From Ichthyophis bannanicus (lineage: Eukaryota; Chordata; Amphibia; Gymnophiona; Ichthyophiidae), in contig CM066043.1 of assembly GCA_033557465.1 (NCBI GenBank), forward strand, positions 82,614,662-82,678,661: a stretch of 64,000 nt of DNA. Reading direction: 5' to 3'. Both the position numbers and the translations under genes were made by a program. The notes beneath the pieces are model-generated. The model made no database searches. It was not told the origin of the DNA and saw only the letters and a program-made list of their open reading frames with translations. How positions within the stretch are numbered: position 1 is the first letter of the stretch; the number at the start of each line of letters is the position of its first letter. Shown here piece by piece: positions 1 through 10,280 of the stretch.

Positions 1-1063
1 ACATTTTTTTGAAGGTCTGAATAAACAGGTAGACAAAGGTTAGTCATTTGATACAGTGTATTAGTATTTTCATAAAGCATCTGACAAGGTCCCTCATAAG
101 AGTCTGTTGGCAAACTTAAAAAGTCATGAGATAGGAGGAAGTGTACTATTGTGGAACAGGAACTGGTTAAAAGATAGAAAGCAGAGGGTAGGGCTAAATG
201 GCCAATTTTCCTAATGGAGAAAGGTGAACAGTGGAGTACCGAAGGGACCTGTGCTGGGTCTGCTGCTTTTTAACATATTCATGAATGACCTGGAAATGGG
301 AATAACTAGTGAGGTAATCAAAATTGCAAATGACACAAAATTATTCAATCGTTAAAACCCATGAGGATTATGGAAAATTGCAAGAGGACATTGATAAATT
401 AGAAGATTGGGCATCCAAATGGCCGATGAAATTTAATGTGGACAAGTGCAAATTTATGCATCCAGGAAAGAACAACCCAAATTATGGTTACACGATGCAA
501 GGTTCCACATTAGGAACCACCACCCAGGAAAAAGATTTAGGTGTCATCATGGATAACATGTTGAAACCCTCCGATCAGTGTGCAGCAGCAGCCAAGAAAA
601 CAAATAGAATGCTAGGAATCATATATCGTTCCATGGTGCAACTGCACCTTGAATATTGTGTGCAATTCTGGTCACCGTATCTTAAAAAGGATATAGCATT
701 ATTAGAAAAGGTACAGAGAAGAGCCACCGAAATGGTAAAATGGATTGAAGAGAGGCTAAAAAGGTTAGGGATCTTCAACCTGGAAAAGAGATGGATGAGG
801 GGAGATATGATAGAGGTCTATATATTAATAAATGGAGTGAAACGGGTAAAAGTATATTGATTGTTTACACCATAAAAAACATATGGAAAGACTAGGGGAC
901 ATGCAATGAAGCTACAGTGTAACCTATTTAAGATTAGTAAGAGAAAATATTTTTTCACTCAACGTGTAATCAAAGTCTGGAATTCATTACCGGAGGATGT
1001 AGTAAAAGATGTCAGTGTAGCCAGGTTTAAAAAAGATTTGGACAAGTTCCTGGTAAACCATTA
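1..1063 (+). mobile_element. CR1-like LINE copy, left part (continues at 5816)
   Basis: A non-LTR retrotransposon fragment that runs in from the window edge. It encodes the end of a CR1-type reverse transcriptase and the C-terminal region, and resumes after the DNA transposon insertion at 5816-5985, where the CR1 3' end is found. The copy at 47665-48622 shows the uninterrupted version of the same sequence, so the break at 1063/5816 is placed by comparing the two. The RT FADD-type box around 325-340 reads with Asn in place of an Asp, and there are frameshifts, so this copy is dead. Confidence 0.85.
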
Positions 1064-1137
1064 CACAGGTCTGCGACTAAAAAGCTGTTTGATTATTTCA
1101 TCTAATTTCCATGTATTTTGGTGTGCTGAAAACAAAT
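324..1137 (+). pseudogene. CR1 reverse transcriptase C-terminal region, broken
   Basis: Frames 324-860 and 906-1137 together give the CR1 thumb and C-terminal region: a DKLEDWASKW-like stretch, TTQEKDLGVI, LEYCVQFWSP, EKVQRRAT and, in the second frame, KYFFTQRVIKVWNSLPEDVV. All are typical of vertebrate CR1 ORF2 ends. Compared with 47695-48452 this copy has lost about 45 nt near 622 (the segment between MLGII and YRSMV) and several codons near 745, and the two frames are offset by a frameshift around 860-905. The start at 324 is only the first ATG after a stop and is not a real initiation site. Confidence 0.8.
1079..1129 (+). repeat. Left terminal inverted repeat of DNA transposon
   Basis: About 50 bp that match the reverse complement of 5757-5807 with several mismatches and small gaps. 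Positions 1115-1129 are identical to the complement of 5757-5771. Confidence 0.75.
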
Positions 1138-1636
1138 AAAATACTGAAAAAACTCCTAGACGTCATGATTTGCCACAACATTCAAAATTGTCTTCAAATT
1201 TATCAAATTTTTTCAAATTACTATTAATTAATTCAAATTACTATTAATTAATTCACATAAGTGCATTTAAGATATAAAATGCCAAAAAAACCTTAAAGGG
1301 GGTATCCGAGTTATGTAAAAAAATATATAGCACTGTATATCTGATGGTCAGCAATATATACATAAGCTAAGCAAGTTTTAAGTCCGTGCTTCTAATGGTA
1401 AAAGGGGTTAATCTTTCCTGAAGAATCCAGTGGGAAGGAGACACAGGGCAGATAGCAGCAGCTCCGGTCAGTGCAGGGGGCGTGGCCAACACTGTGACAT
1501 CTCGTGTAAAGACACAGAGCTGCTCTCTCCTGCATGCCACACTTGTGCACGAATCATCATCAGGTTCTTGGTTCTAGGCTGTTCACACTTTTTCATCGCA
1601 ATTTGTGTTAGCTCGTCATTCTCCAACCGTTATGTT

Positions 1637-3319
1637 ATGGCTCCGCAAAAGTGTATTAATTCGCCAGACAGTTTCTGTTTCATCTGTGGTAAATATACAG
1701 TGTTGAATCAACAGCAGAATATTACAGACTTTGTGAAAAAAGTATACTTTGCATACTTTGGACTAAAAATTGGAGATCAAGATAAAGTCTGGGCGCCTCA
1801 TAAAGTGTGCAAACGGTGTGTTAAGGACCTCCGAAACTGGTTCAAGGGTAAGAAAAAATCTTCCTGTTATGGGATTCCTATGGTATGGCGAGAGCAAAAG
1901 AACCATAGTGACGACTGTTACTTTTGTTCATGCGATGTGAAAGGGTTTAATTCCAAATGGAAGCATTCCATTTCATACCCCAATCTTCACTCGGCAATTC
2001 GTCCCATCCCCCATGGCACAGATATACCAGTACCCAAGCCCCCTGCTACTTTGGAAGAGATACCTAGCTCCGATGAAGGTGAAGTCATACCTGAACCAGA
2101 TGACGAATCAAGTTCTGACTTTGAAGATGATACAAGACCAAAATTGTTTTCTCAGGAGGAGATGAATGATTTGGTAAGAGACTTGAATCTTCCCAAAGAT
2201 GCCACTGAGTTACTCGGATCAAGGCTGAAAAGCAGGAATTTATTGTTGCCAGGAGTGTCATCTTCATGGTTCAGACATCGTGAAAAGGAGTTTGTTCCTT
2301 ACTTCGCCCAGGAAGACAAGTTGGTTTATTGCATCGATGTCGAAGGTCTGATGGGTCAATTTAAAATCCAATATGATTCAGAGCAATGGCGTCTTTTTAT
2401 AGATTCTTCAAAAAAAAGTCTCAAAGCAGTTTTACTCCACAACGGTTTTTATGATTCCATACCTGTAGGTCATTCCGTACACTTGAAGGAAACCTACGAG
2501 AACTTGGAATTGGTTCTTCGTAAACTTAAATATTAAGACCATGGTTGGCAAGTGTGTGGGGACTTGAAGGTCTTGTGCATGCTGCTCGGGCAACAAGCTG
2601 GGTATACCAAATATCCTTGTTTTCTGTGTCTATGGGACAGTCTAGACCGACAAAATCACTGGACCAAGAAGAGTTGGCAGCCGAGGGTGCTAACAGTCGG
2701 TGAAAAAAATGTCCTCCGAGAAACTTTGGTACCTTCCCATAAAGTTCTTCTACCACCTCTCCACATAAAATTGGGATTGATGAAGCAATTCGTAAAATCA
2801 CTTCCAAGAGATGGGGAATGCTTCAAATACTTGGTCACCAAGTTTCCAGGCCTGTCGGAGGCAAAATTAAAGGAAGGTGTGTTCGTCAGACCAGACATTA
2901 GAAGGCTTATAGTTGATCAAGAGTTTGTCAACACCATGACGATTCCTCAAAAAGAAGGGTGGATTGCATTTAAAGAAGTCGTACAGAAATTTTTAGGCAA
3001 TAACAAAGATCCTCACTACAAAAAGATCGTCGGACGAATGCTGAAAGCATTTCAAGCTTTAGGTTGCCTGATGAGTTTGAAAGTGCATTTCCTCCAGTCC
3101 CACCTTGACTACTTTCCTGAAAATTTGGGAGCTGTGAGTGAGGAACAAGGTGAACGATTCCACCAAGACATTAAAGAGATGGAAAGGAGATACCAGGGAA
3201 AATGGAGCATTACAATGATGGCAGACTACTGTTGGATGCTTCAGAGAGACATTCCAGATGCTACTCACAAGCGTAAATGCACCAAGAGGAGCCTCACAAG
3301 GAAAAATAATCGAGTTTAG
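1637..3319 (+). pseudogene. DDE-like transposase, one in-frame stop
   Basis: A single frame from ATG 1637 to 3319, broken only by TAA at 2534-2536; reading continues in the same frame. The first ~130 residues carry paired cysteines (FCFICGKY, CKRCVKDL, DDCYFCSCDV) that look like zinc-binding modules. An acidic linker follows, then a conserved core with WRLFIDSSKKSLKAVLLHN, CGDLK, PCFLCLWD, LLPPLHIKLGLMKQFVK and SEEQGERFHQDIK. The acidic residues in FIDSS, CGDLK and SEEQGERF are candidate catalytic residues of an RNase H-like fold (inference). I recall this protein type as scattered, uncharacterised genes in animal genomes, which fits a mobile origin, and the flanking inverted repeats support it. 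An upstream extension to 1430 is open but lies in 5' flanking DNA. Confidence 0.65.
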
Positions 3320-3385
3320 TGTGTGTAGGTGAGCTCATTTCAGTTCAAAAAAGGATTTTCATGAAAATATTGTAATAAAACTTTA

Positions 3386-5665
3386 ATTTACAAGCGACGA
3401 CTGTACACATGGACTTCACCCAATGGATTGTATAAAAATCAAATTGACTACATCTGTGGAAGTCAACGATGGAAAAGCTCTGTAACATCAACAAAGACAA
3501 AACCTGGAGCTGACTGTGGTACAGATCATCAACTACTAGTATGCAAACTCAAGCTAAAGTTGAAAAAGAGCAAACCACTCATGAATGCACCAAAATATGA
3601 CCTTGAGAATATACCACTGGAATTTAAAGACTGCCTGCAAAATCGATTTGCTGCCTTAGATACAAATGACAGAGCTCCGGAAGAGTTATGGAATGACATC
3701 AAGAAGGTTGTGCTGGAAGAAAGCGAGAAGTCTCTACAAAAGGTGAAAAAGCAAAAACGGCCAAAATGGATGACGGAAGAAACTCTGAAAATTGCCCAGA
3801 AACGCAGAGAAGCTAAAGCCAAAGGAGAAAGAAAGACAATCGCAGAACTCAACAGAGATTTCCAACGTGCAGCAAGACAGGACAAGGAAAAGTACTACAA
3901 TGACACTTGCAAGGAAATAGAAGCAGAAACTATTAGAGGAAGAACAAGATCGGCTTTCCTAAAGCTGCGAGAGTTAAAGAAAAAGTTCCAGCCTCGAATT
4001 GGAATGTTACAAGATGCTCAAGGTTCTATGTTGAATGATGCTGAGAAGATCAAGAAAAGGTGGAAGGAATATACAGAGTTTTTATATGATAAAGATCAAG
4101 TGGACCAACAGCCGTTTCAACCTATACCTTATGATCAGGAACCATTGGTGATGAAAGAAGAAGTTGAAGCAGCATTGAAAGCCTTATCAAAGAACAAAGC
4201 ACCAGGCATTGATAGCATTCCCATAGAAGTATTGCAGCAATCTGATGCAGCTGTTACCGTACTTACAAGGCTCTGCCAAGAAATATGGAAGACAACATCA
4301 TGGCCAACTGACTGGAAAAGATCTGTGTTTATACCAATACTAAAGAAAGGTGATCCAACTGACTGTGGAAATTATCGCACAATCGCTCTGATCCCACATG
4401 CCAGCAAGATTCTACTGAAGATTATTCAAAAGAGACTACAGCCATACCTAGAACAAGAACTACCTGAAGTGCAAGCAGGGTTCAGGAAAGGGCGAGGAAC
4501 GAGAGACATCATTGCGGATGTGAGATGGATCCTTGAAAAGACTAAAGAATACCAAAAGGATATCTATTTGTGCTTTATCGACTATAGCAAGGCTTTTGAC
4601 TGTGTAAACCATGAGAAACTCTGGGCCACATTAAGAAGCATAGGTATACCAGAACACCTGATCGTTCTCTTGCGTAATCTGTACATTGATCAAGAAGCAA
4701 CAGTTCGAACGGAACAAGGAGAAACAGAATGGTTTAAAATAAGCAAAGGTGTAAGACAAGGCTGCATACTTTCCCCCTACCTGTTTAATTTATATGCAGA
4801 ACAAATCATCAGAGAAGCAGGACTGTATGAAGACAACAGAGGTGTGAAGATTGGTGGAAGACTCATCAACAACCTTCGCTATGCTGATGATACCACATTA
4901 CTGGCTGAAAGTGAAGATGATCTGAAACATTTGCTTCTCACAATCAAAGAACATAGTCTCAAAATGGGCCTGCACCTTAATGTAAAGAAGACAAAGATCA
5001 TGACAACTGGCATAATCAACAGGTTCATCGTTGAAGGAGAAGAAATTGAAATCGTGAACAACTTTAACCTACTTGGATCAACTATCAATAAAGAAGCAAC
5101 AAGCAGTCAAGGAATCAGACGACGCATTGCTCTTGGCAGAATGGCTATGAAAGACCTAGATAAGATTCTCAAGAGCAGAGATGTCTCTCTCCATACAAAG
5201 ATTCGACTTGTTCAAGCCATGGTATTTTCAATAACATCATATGGATGTGAAAGCTGGACAGTGAAAAAGACAGACAGGAAGAAAATTGATGCCTTTGAAT
5301 TATGGTGCTGGCGGCGAATACTGTGTATACCATGGACTGCCCGAAGAACAAACCAGTCGGTACTAGAAGAGATCAAACCTAAGCTTTCTTTAGAAGCTCA
5401 GATGACAAGACTTCGACTTTCATACTTCGGACACATCATGCGAAGAGAGAGATCATTAGAGAAAGACATCATGCTTGGCAAGATAGAAGGTCAACGCAAA
5501 AGAGGAAGGCCAGCAATGAGATGGATTGCTACAATAACAGCAGCTACGAGTACCAGTCTGTCAACAATGAGCCGCCTGACTGAAGACCGAACACAATTTA
5601 GGATAGCTATCCAGAGGGTCGCCATGAGTCGACTCCGACTCGACGGCACTTAACAACAACATTTC
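3386..5665 (+). mobile_element. RTE-BovB-like LINE, 5'-truncated
   Basis: Truncated in the endonuclease domain, complete at the 3' end. The tail after the stop has the GACTCGACGGCA motif followed by short AAC repeats, the 3' end type of BovB-like RTE elements. The same tail, reversed, marks the copies at 11791 and 40654. The insertion lies inside the DNA transposon between its transposase frame and its right end, so it is younger than that element. Confidence 0.88.
3428..5653 (+). CDS. BovB-like endonuclease (C-term) / reverse transcriptase
   Basis: An uninterrupted frame of 741 codons, open upstream to about 3389. The first part is the end of an AP-type endonuclease (YICGSQRW, CGTDHQLL with the catalytic-type His). 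Next come a basic linker and a complete reverse transcriptase with NKAPGIDSIPIEVL, FRKGRGTRDI, CFIDYSKAFD, KGVRQGCILSPYLF and RYADDTTLLAES, so both catalytic motifs are present. The C-terminal part has YGCESWTVKK, ELWCWRRIL and GHIMRRERSLEKDIMLGK, which are BovB hallmarks. The TTG at 3428 is not a true start: the protein is 5'-truncated at the insertion boundary. Lack of any stop or frameshift suggests a fairly young copy. Confidence 0.88.
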   Translation: MYKNQIDYICGSQRWKSSVTSTKTKPGADCGTDHQLLVCKLKLKLKKSKPLMNAPKYDLENIPLEFKDCLQNRFAALDTNDRAPEELWNDIKKVVLEESEKSLQKVKKQKRPKWMTEETLKIAQKRREAKAKGERKTIAELNRDFQRAARQDKEKYYNDTCKEIEAETIRGRTRSAFLKLRELKKKFQPRIGMLQDAQGSMLNDAEKIKKRWKEYTEFLYDKDQVDQQPFQPIPYDQEPLVMKEEVEAALKALSKNKAPGIDSIPIEVLQQSDAAVTVLTRLCQEIWKTTSWPTDWKRSVFIPILKKGDPTDCGNYRTIALIPHASKILLKIIQKRLQPYLEQELPEVQAGFRKGRGTRDIIADVRWILEKTKEYQKDIYLCFIDYSKAFDCVNHEKLWATLRSIGIPEHLIVLLRNLYIDQEATVRTEQGETEWFKISKGVRQGCILSPYLFNLYAEQIIREAGLYEDNRGVKIGGRLINNLRYADDTTLLAESEDDLKHLLLTIKEHSLKMGLHLNVKKTKIMTTGIINRFIVEGEEIEIVNNFNLLGSTINKEATSSQGIRRRIALGRMAMKDLDKILKSRDVSLHTKIRLVQAMVFSITSYGCESWTVKKTDRKKIDAFELWCWRRILCIPWTARRTNQSVLEEIKPKLSLEAQMTRLRLSYFGHIMRRERSLEKDIMLGKIEGQRKRGRPAMRWIATITAATSTSLSTMSRLTEDRTQFRIAIQRVAMSRLRLDGT

Positions 5666-5756
5666 CATTTATTTTGAGGTTTTGCCTTATTTAACATAGT
5701 TACCTAAATTGTCAGGAAGCGTGATGTCCTATGACAAAATGGAGGTCATTTTCGGA

Positions 5757-5807
5757 TTCAGCACACCAAAAAACAAAGATTACGTGGAATAACCAAAACA
5801 GCTCTCG
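5757..5807 (-). repeat. Right terminal inverted repeat of DNA transposon
   Basis: Inverted partner of 1079-1129. The GGTGTGCTGAA core and the AGCTGTTT segment are shared by both arms. Confidence 0.75.
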
Positions 5808-5815
5808 AAAAAAAA

Positions 5816-5985
5816 TTATTAAAGGACCCAGGAAATCGACTTATTGCCCCAATACAAGCATTGTGGAACCTGTGTCCTTTGGAGAAACTGCTAGGTACTT
5901 GTGACCTAGGTTGGCCACTGTTGGAAACAGGATACTGGGCTTGATAGACCTTGGTCTAACCCAGTATGGCATATCTTATGTATGC
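5816..5985 (+). mobile_element. CR1-like LINE 3' end (rest of copy 1-1063)
   Basis: Matches 48452-48615 closely, including the GACCTTGGTCT.ACCCAGTATGG end and TCTTATG tail of CR1. It directly continues the sequence broken at 1063. Confidence 0.85.
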
Positions 5986-6500
5986 ACGATGGGGGGGGGG
6001 GAGTGGAGCCTACCATCTTCCCATTGTGGACCCAGGGATCCTCGTTGGAGAAGCTGGTTGGGTCGGAAGTGGATCCGGATGGGCATCTGAGCTCCGATGT
6101 GAGCTTTGAACCGGCTGGCGAGGTAAAGCTATAAATGGTGCAGGGTCCTCATCAGGCTATTTTCTGAATTCATTATCATGCCATACTACCATTGTCTTTT
6201 TCAGCTGAAGGATCCTTGCTGCTTTCGCATATGAAAAATACTGTATATTAAATTTCCTTCATGAGTGGATTCAGCCATAAGTAGGCAAATGATGGTGGGC
6301 TAGAAAAATTAGCTTTATGGACCATACAGTAGTTTGGGGACCTCTAGGTTAGAAAGGTTTGTAATATGAAAGGATTAATATTGTGATTTAAAGCTACTTT
6401 TTGAAGTATATTTAGAAAATGCAGACAGAAAAGTTCTCTTTAAGAATGTAAATGGTAGATAGTTGTTTGAAAAATATATTGTAACTCATAGATTTGCTTC
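5986..6500. other. Unassigned DNA
   Basis: Begins just after a run of 11 G (5991-6001). No coding frame, repeat tail or RNA gene that I can recognise. Confidence 0.5.
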
Positions 6501-8712
6501 TTTTATTTATTTATTTATTTATTTAACAATTCTTATATACCGCACTATTTATGATCAGCGCGGTTTACATATAACAACAACATCCGACACTATACAAATG
6601 TCTGGTCATTACATTGAACAGGGAATGAAACTTGGAGAGAGGGGGCAACTATATACATACGAAGTTAATAGGGGAGGGACCTGTTTGGTGTTTACATATT
6701 TGAGGACGAGCTATACGAGGGTTCAGAGCCGTCAGTAAGATATTTGACAAAAAGGAAGTGTTTCAGGGCTTTCCTGAACTGGCTCAGTTTAGGGATTGCT
6801 CTTATGTGTGGTGGTAGGGTGTTCCATAGCGCTGGAGCGCAGAGACTGAAGGCTCGGTTGGATGTTGTTTTGGTGCAGTTTGTCGTTTCTTTTGGTATTG
6901 CTAACATATTGGTCTCCGCGGTTCTTCTTTGTCTGGTGGTGGCAAGTGGTTGTGTGAATTCAGATAGAGAGGAGGAGGAGAGCCTGTTGATGGCCTTGAA
7001 CGTCAACAACAAGGTCTTGAAACTGATCCGGGCTTGAATGGGGAGCCAGTGCAGCTGTTTCAGGAGGGGTGTGATATGTTCCCTTCTGGAGGCTCCAAAC
7101 AGTATCCGTGCTGCACTGTTCATAGCCAGTTGCAGGGGGTTTAAGGTTGATCGGGGGAGTCCTTGTAGGATGGCGTTAGAGTAATCAAAATGAGGTATGA
7201 TGAGGGCTTGGTAAATGGTGCGGAAATCATCTGGTTCTAGTAACGGGCGTAGGTGCCTGAGGGATCTGATTTTGAAGTATATCGCTCTAACAGTGTTGGC
7301 AATGTGTTGCTTCATATCGAGATGTTGGTCCAGTGTCACCCCAAGGTACCGTATAGCTGGTTTCACTTGTAGCTCGGCATTATTTACCTTCAAAACGCTG
7401 GGTGGTGTGAAATTAGGGTTTCTAGAGATGAAAAGCACCTCTGTTTTCTTGTGTTGAATTCGTAAGTTCTGTGATAGTAGCCAATCGGATATGGTGTTGA
7501 AACATGTAGTCATGGGGGTAAGGTCTGGGCTGTCGAGTGATATTGGCATGTATAACAGCACGTCGTCAGCATATAGCATACAACTCACATTGAACGACCT
7601 GATGATGTTGCAGATTGGTTGAAGGTATATGTTAAACATCAAGGATGATAAGGAGGATCCTTGAGGCACTCCTTGATTTTGTGGGAATGGTTTGGATGTG
7701 GCCCCGTCTGCTCGAACATGTTGCCATCTTCCAGATAAGTAAGATCTGCACCATTCTAATGCTGTTCCGCTGACGCCTTTTTCTCTTAGCCGGTATAAGA
7801 GGATCTCGTGGCAGACAGAGTCAAAGGCCGCCGCTATATCTAAGAAGATGAGTACGAAGCCATGTCTTATGTTGTCCACGCCTGAAATCACCATGTTGAA
7901 AAGAGTTGTGAGGAGTGTTTCAACTCCATGTGATTCTCTGACTCCATGTTGGGATGGATCCAGAGGTGCGTTGGTGTCTATATGATCTTGCAGTTGCTTG
8001 TAAACTATCTTTTCAATGATTTTCGCCAGCACTGGGATGCTGGATATTGGCCTGTACGACTCAACCTTTTGGGGGTCTAGCTTGGCATTCTTTAATAAGG
8101 GTCTAACAGAGGTCTGCTTGAGGGTAGAGGGGAAAGACCCAGTGCTAAAGGATAGTTGTATCATATTGGCTATGATTGGGGCGAGGTCAGTGCGCAGCTC
8201 TTTTATCCAGAAAGCTGGACACGGATCTGTATGTGCAGTGGTGGTGTTTAGGGCTGAGATGGTGTCTTCGATAATTCTCTTTGAAGGTGTGGAAAAGGAA
8301 GTTAGTGATGCTGGGTACTCTTGTTCGCAGAGTGGTCCAGGTATCACTATTTTATCAGTGTGGCACATTTTAGATTGCATAAAGACAGCATAGTCTTGCG
8401 GGAGTATGCCGCAGAGTTGCTCGGGGGTGGGTTCTTTGGTAAGAGATTTGACTAAATTGAACAAGTCATGTGGCTTATTCAATGACCGTTTCAGGGTGTT
8501 TGTATGGTGTTGCTTCATCTTGTCTGAGATGGCTTTGCGATGCGTATGTAGGTGTTGGAGGTATGCTGTGTGGTCACTACTGGTGCGCGACTTTCTCCAG
8601 CGCTTCTCCAGCCTCCGTAGAAGGGTTAGGGAAGCCTTCAGATCGGCTGTAAACCATGGGGTAGGTAGTCTTTTCTTTGGGGCCTTGTCTTGTTCTTTAT
8701 TATTCTCCATAG
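6501..8712 (-). mobile_element. L2-like LINE, 5'-truncated, RT intact
   Basis: On the minus strand the element ends with ATGTAAACCGCGCTGA, GTGCGGTATATAAGA and a TAAA repeat, the L2-type 3' tail. The same tail closes the copies at 39705, 44136 and 58488 and the SINE at 60756. It covers the reverse transcriptase and C-terminal region. Homology to the second copy (44136-46300) begins near 8712, so the endonuclease part is missing. Confidence 0.88.
6692..8710 (-). CDS. L2-like reverse transcriptase, uninterrupted
   Basis: About 672 codons from ATG 8710; the frame is open 38 codons further upstream, but that part is not element sequence. Motifs in order: SYRPISSIPVLAKIIEK, FLDIAAAFDSVCHE (catalytic Asp), GVPQGSSLSSLMFNIYL, MLYADDVLLYM (catalytic YADD, near 7562-7573), IRYLGVTLDQHL, HFDYSNAILQGLP and LHWLPIQARI, ending with the ALWNTLPPHIR and RKALKHFLF segment of L2/CR1 LINEs. 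No stop or frameshift breaks it. The N-terminal endonuclease is absent, so the copy could not move by itself. It is the best-preserved L2 RT in the window and a reference for the decayed copies. Confidence 0.88.
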   Translation of the reverse strand: MENNKEQDKAPKKRLPTPWFTADLKASLTLLRRLEKRWRKSRTSSDHTAYLQHLHTHRKAISDKMKQHHTNTLKRSLNKPHDLFNLVKSLTKEPTPEQLCGILPQDYAVFMQSKMCHTDKIVIPGPLCEQEYPASLTSFSTPSKRIIEDTISALNTTTAHTDPCPAFWIKELRTDLAPIIANMIQLSFSTGSFPSTLKQTSVRPLLKNAKLDPQKVESYRPISSIPVLAKIIEKIVYKQLQDHIDTNAPLDPSQHGVRESHGVETLLTTLFNMVISGVDNIRHGFVLIFLDIAAAFDSVCHEILLYRLREKGVSGTALEWCRSYLSGRWQHVRADGATSKPFPQNQGVPQGSSLSSLMFNIYLQPICNIIRSFNVSCMLYADDVLLYMPISLDSPDLTPMTTCFNTISDWLLSQNLRIQHKKTEVLFISRNPNFTPPSVLKVNNAELQVKPAIRYLGVTLDQHLDMKQHIANTVRAIYFKIRSLRHLRPLLEPDDFRTIYQALIIPHFDYSNAILQGLPRSTLNPLQLAMNSAARILFGASRREHITPLLKQLHWLPIQARISFKTLLLTFKAINRLSSSSLSEFTQPLATTRQRRTAETNMLAIPKETTNCTKTTSNRAFSLCAPALWNTLPPHIRAIPKLSQFRKALKHFLFVKYLTDGSEPSYSSSSNM

Positions 8713-8724
8713 TACATGTATAAT

Positions 8725-9921
8725 TTATATTTTTATTATGAATATTTATTGACGCAGGACATGCTGAACTGAAGATTTCTGGAGAAAATAAAAATACATT
8801 TTTAAAAAGTCTGGTTTTGTGCAATAATTAAGATTTCTACAGAAATATTAAGCAAATGATAATAAATTGTTGTATCATTTTGACCTCAAACGTCTAAGCA
8901 TTATTCCTACTATAGTGTGTGTGTATGCAATACAATTCTAATTATTACATCACCCCTCACCCCTCTATGTGAAATACTGATGATGTTGGCTGTAGGCCCT
9001 AAATTGGGAGGACAGGGCCCAAAGGATGGTGTTGTAGAGTTCATTTGAGCCTCCTTAGTTGCTAGTGTAATTACTTAACATCCTTATTTAATATCAAATA
9101 TACCTTTGGTCACCAGGGAAAGAGGGGTTCAAATTAGCATACTGTTTTACGTATAGAAAAATGGACAATGAAGACTTGCTATTAAATCATACAACGCAAC
9201 AACTATCTCTCATCTTCCAAATATCAAATCAGTGCCCATAAATTCCAGGGAAATTTGGTTGACAAAGACCGATTCTGATGACCCATATATCTGTAAAAAT
9301 AATGAGTGTTAAGAAGCTGACATTTCTCCAGGCAGGAGGTATGTGAAGTCTGATTGCTGGTTATTGGGCAACAGAGTGAGTTGTCTCAGAGCAGCCCTTA
9401 CTTCAGCAGAACAATTCTCTCATCTTCTCTTAATTGTCTATTAATGCAAATGTTGCATATAAGTGTAAATCAGATTTTTAACGATGTTTCTATGTAAGGA
9501 ATTCCATTTACACTGCCCTAGTTTTCAGAATCTTATCCTTTCTTTCCTTATGAGGTTGGAAATGGCCATAATTTTAAATCTTTTATGTTCGCCTCAAGCT
9601 GGCCCTCACTGCAACTTGTACCTCCCCCTCCCTCCAAATTCTGCTAAATCTTGAATTCTGATTTCAAGGCTGCGTGTGTATCTGTTTTTGAAGTCAACAC
9701 AATCTTGTAGCTTGAATGGTTCTGTCTTACAACTCATATGGGTGTATGTGTAAAAGAAACATCAAAAGAGAAGGCAGGAGACCAGAACTGAGGAAACAAA
9801 TGAATAAAAAAAGAATTGAGAAGTCCACCCAAGAGTGAATGAGGAGAGCAATAGGGTGGCCTGGAGGGATATACATTTGTTAGTATGCATTTGGTTCATT
9901 ATTGTGCCTTAGAAAACGTAG
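8725..9921. other. Unassigned AT-rich DNA
   Basis: No open frame of note, no recognisable repeat tail. It could be intergenic or intronic DNA. Confidence 0.5.
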
Positions 9922-10064
9922 AAGGAATGTTTACTAAAGGTTAGTGCACGCTAGCATCCATTAGCATGCGCTAAGTGCTGCCGCAGCCCATTTTATTCCT
10001 ATGGCCATGTCAGGACTTAGCATGCTAACGGCATATGCATTAACCTTTAGTAAACATGCTCCTT
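9922..10064. repeat. Short foldback MITE
   Basis: The left end reads ATGTTTACTAAAGGTTAG and the right end reads its complement. Inner segments (TTAGCATG near 9960 and CATGCTAA near 10020) also pair, so nearly the whole ~140 bp can fold into one hairpin. A similar single end is seen near 62172. No coding content. Confidence 0.65.
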
Positions 10065-10280
10065 AGTGCATGTATAATTGAATTAATATACATTAACAGA
10101 GAAATTAAAAGGTGCACATATGATTTACATGCCTTAAAAGTTCTGAGTGTTAATTTTTATTAAAATGAATGTCTGAAATAAACAAAACCAAATACTTGAA
10201 AACTGATAAAAAGTCTGAAAAATCTAAAAAGTTAAGCTAATTATTTTTTCCTATGCACTTTTAGTGGCCTACTGTCCTCC

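Larger units (their letters stand above)
1064..5815 (+). mobile_element. DNA transposon of unassigned superfamily, inserted in CR1
   Basis: The CR1 sequence is interrupted between 1063 and 5816, and the flanks repeat TTA or ATTA, giving a 3-4 bp target duplication. The inserted DNA has imperfect terminal inverted repeats (1079-1129 and 5757-5807) that share an identical 15-nt core. It carries one transposase-like frame (1637-3319) and is itself interrupted by a BovB LINE (3386-5665). Without the BovB copy the element is about 2.5 kb. Boundaries are good to a few bases because the outermost bases of the two ends do not match well. I cannot name the superfamily from sequence alone. Confidence 0.7.

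Noticed and set aside
1637..3319. A host zinc-finger gene
   Set aside because: The Cys pairs alone suggested this, but the flanking inverted repeats, target duplication and position inside a CR1 copy favour a transposase.
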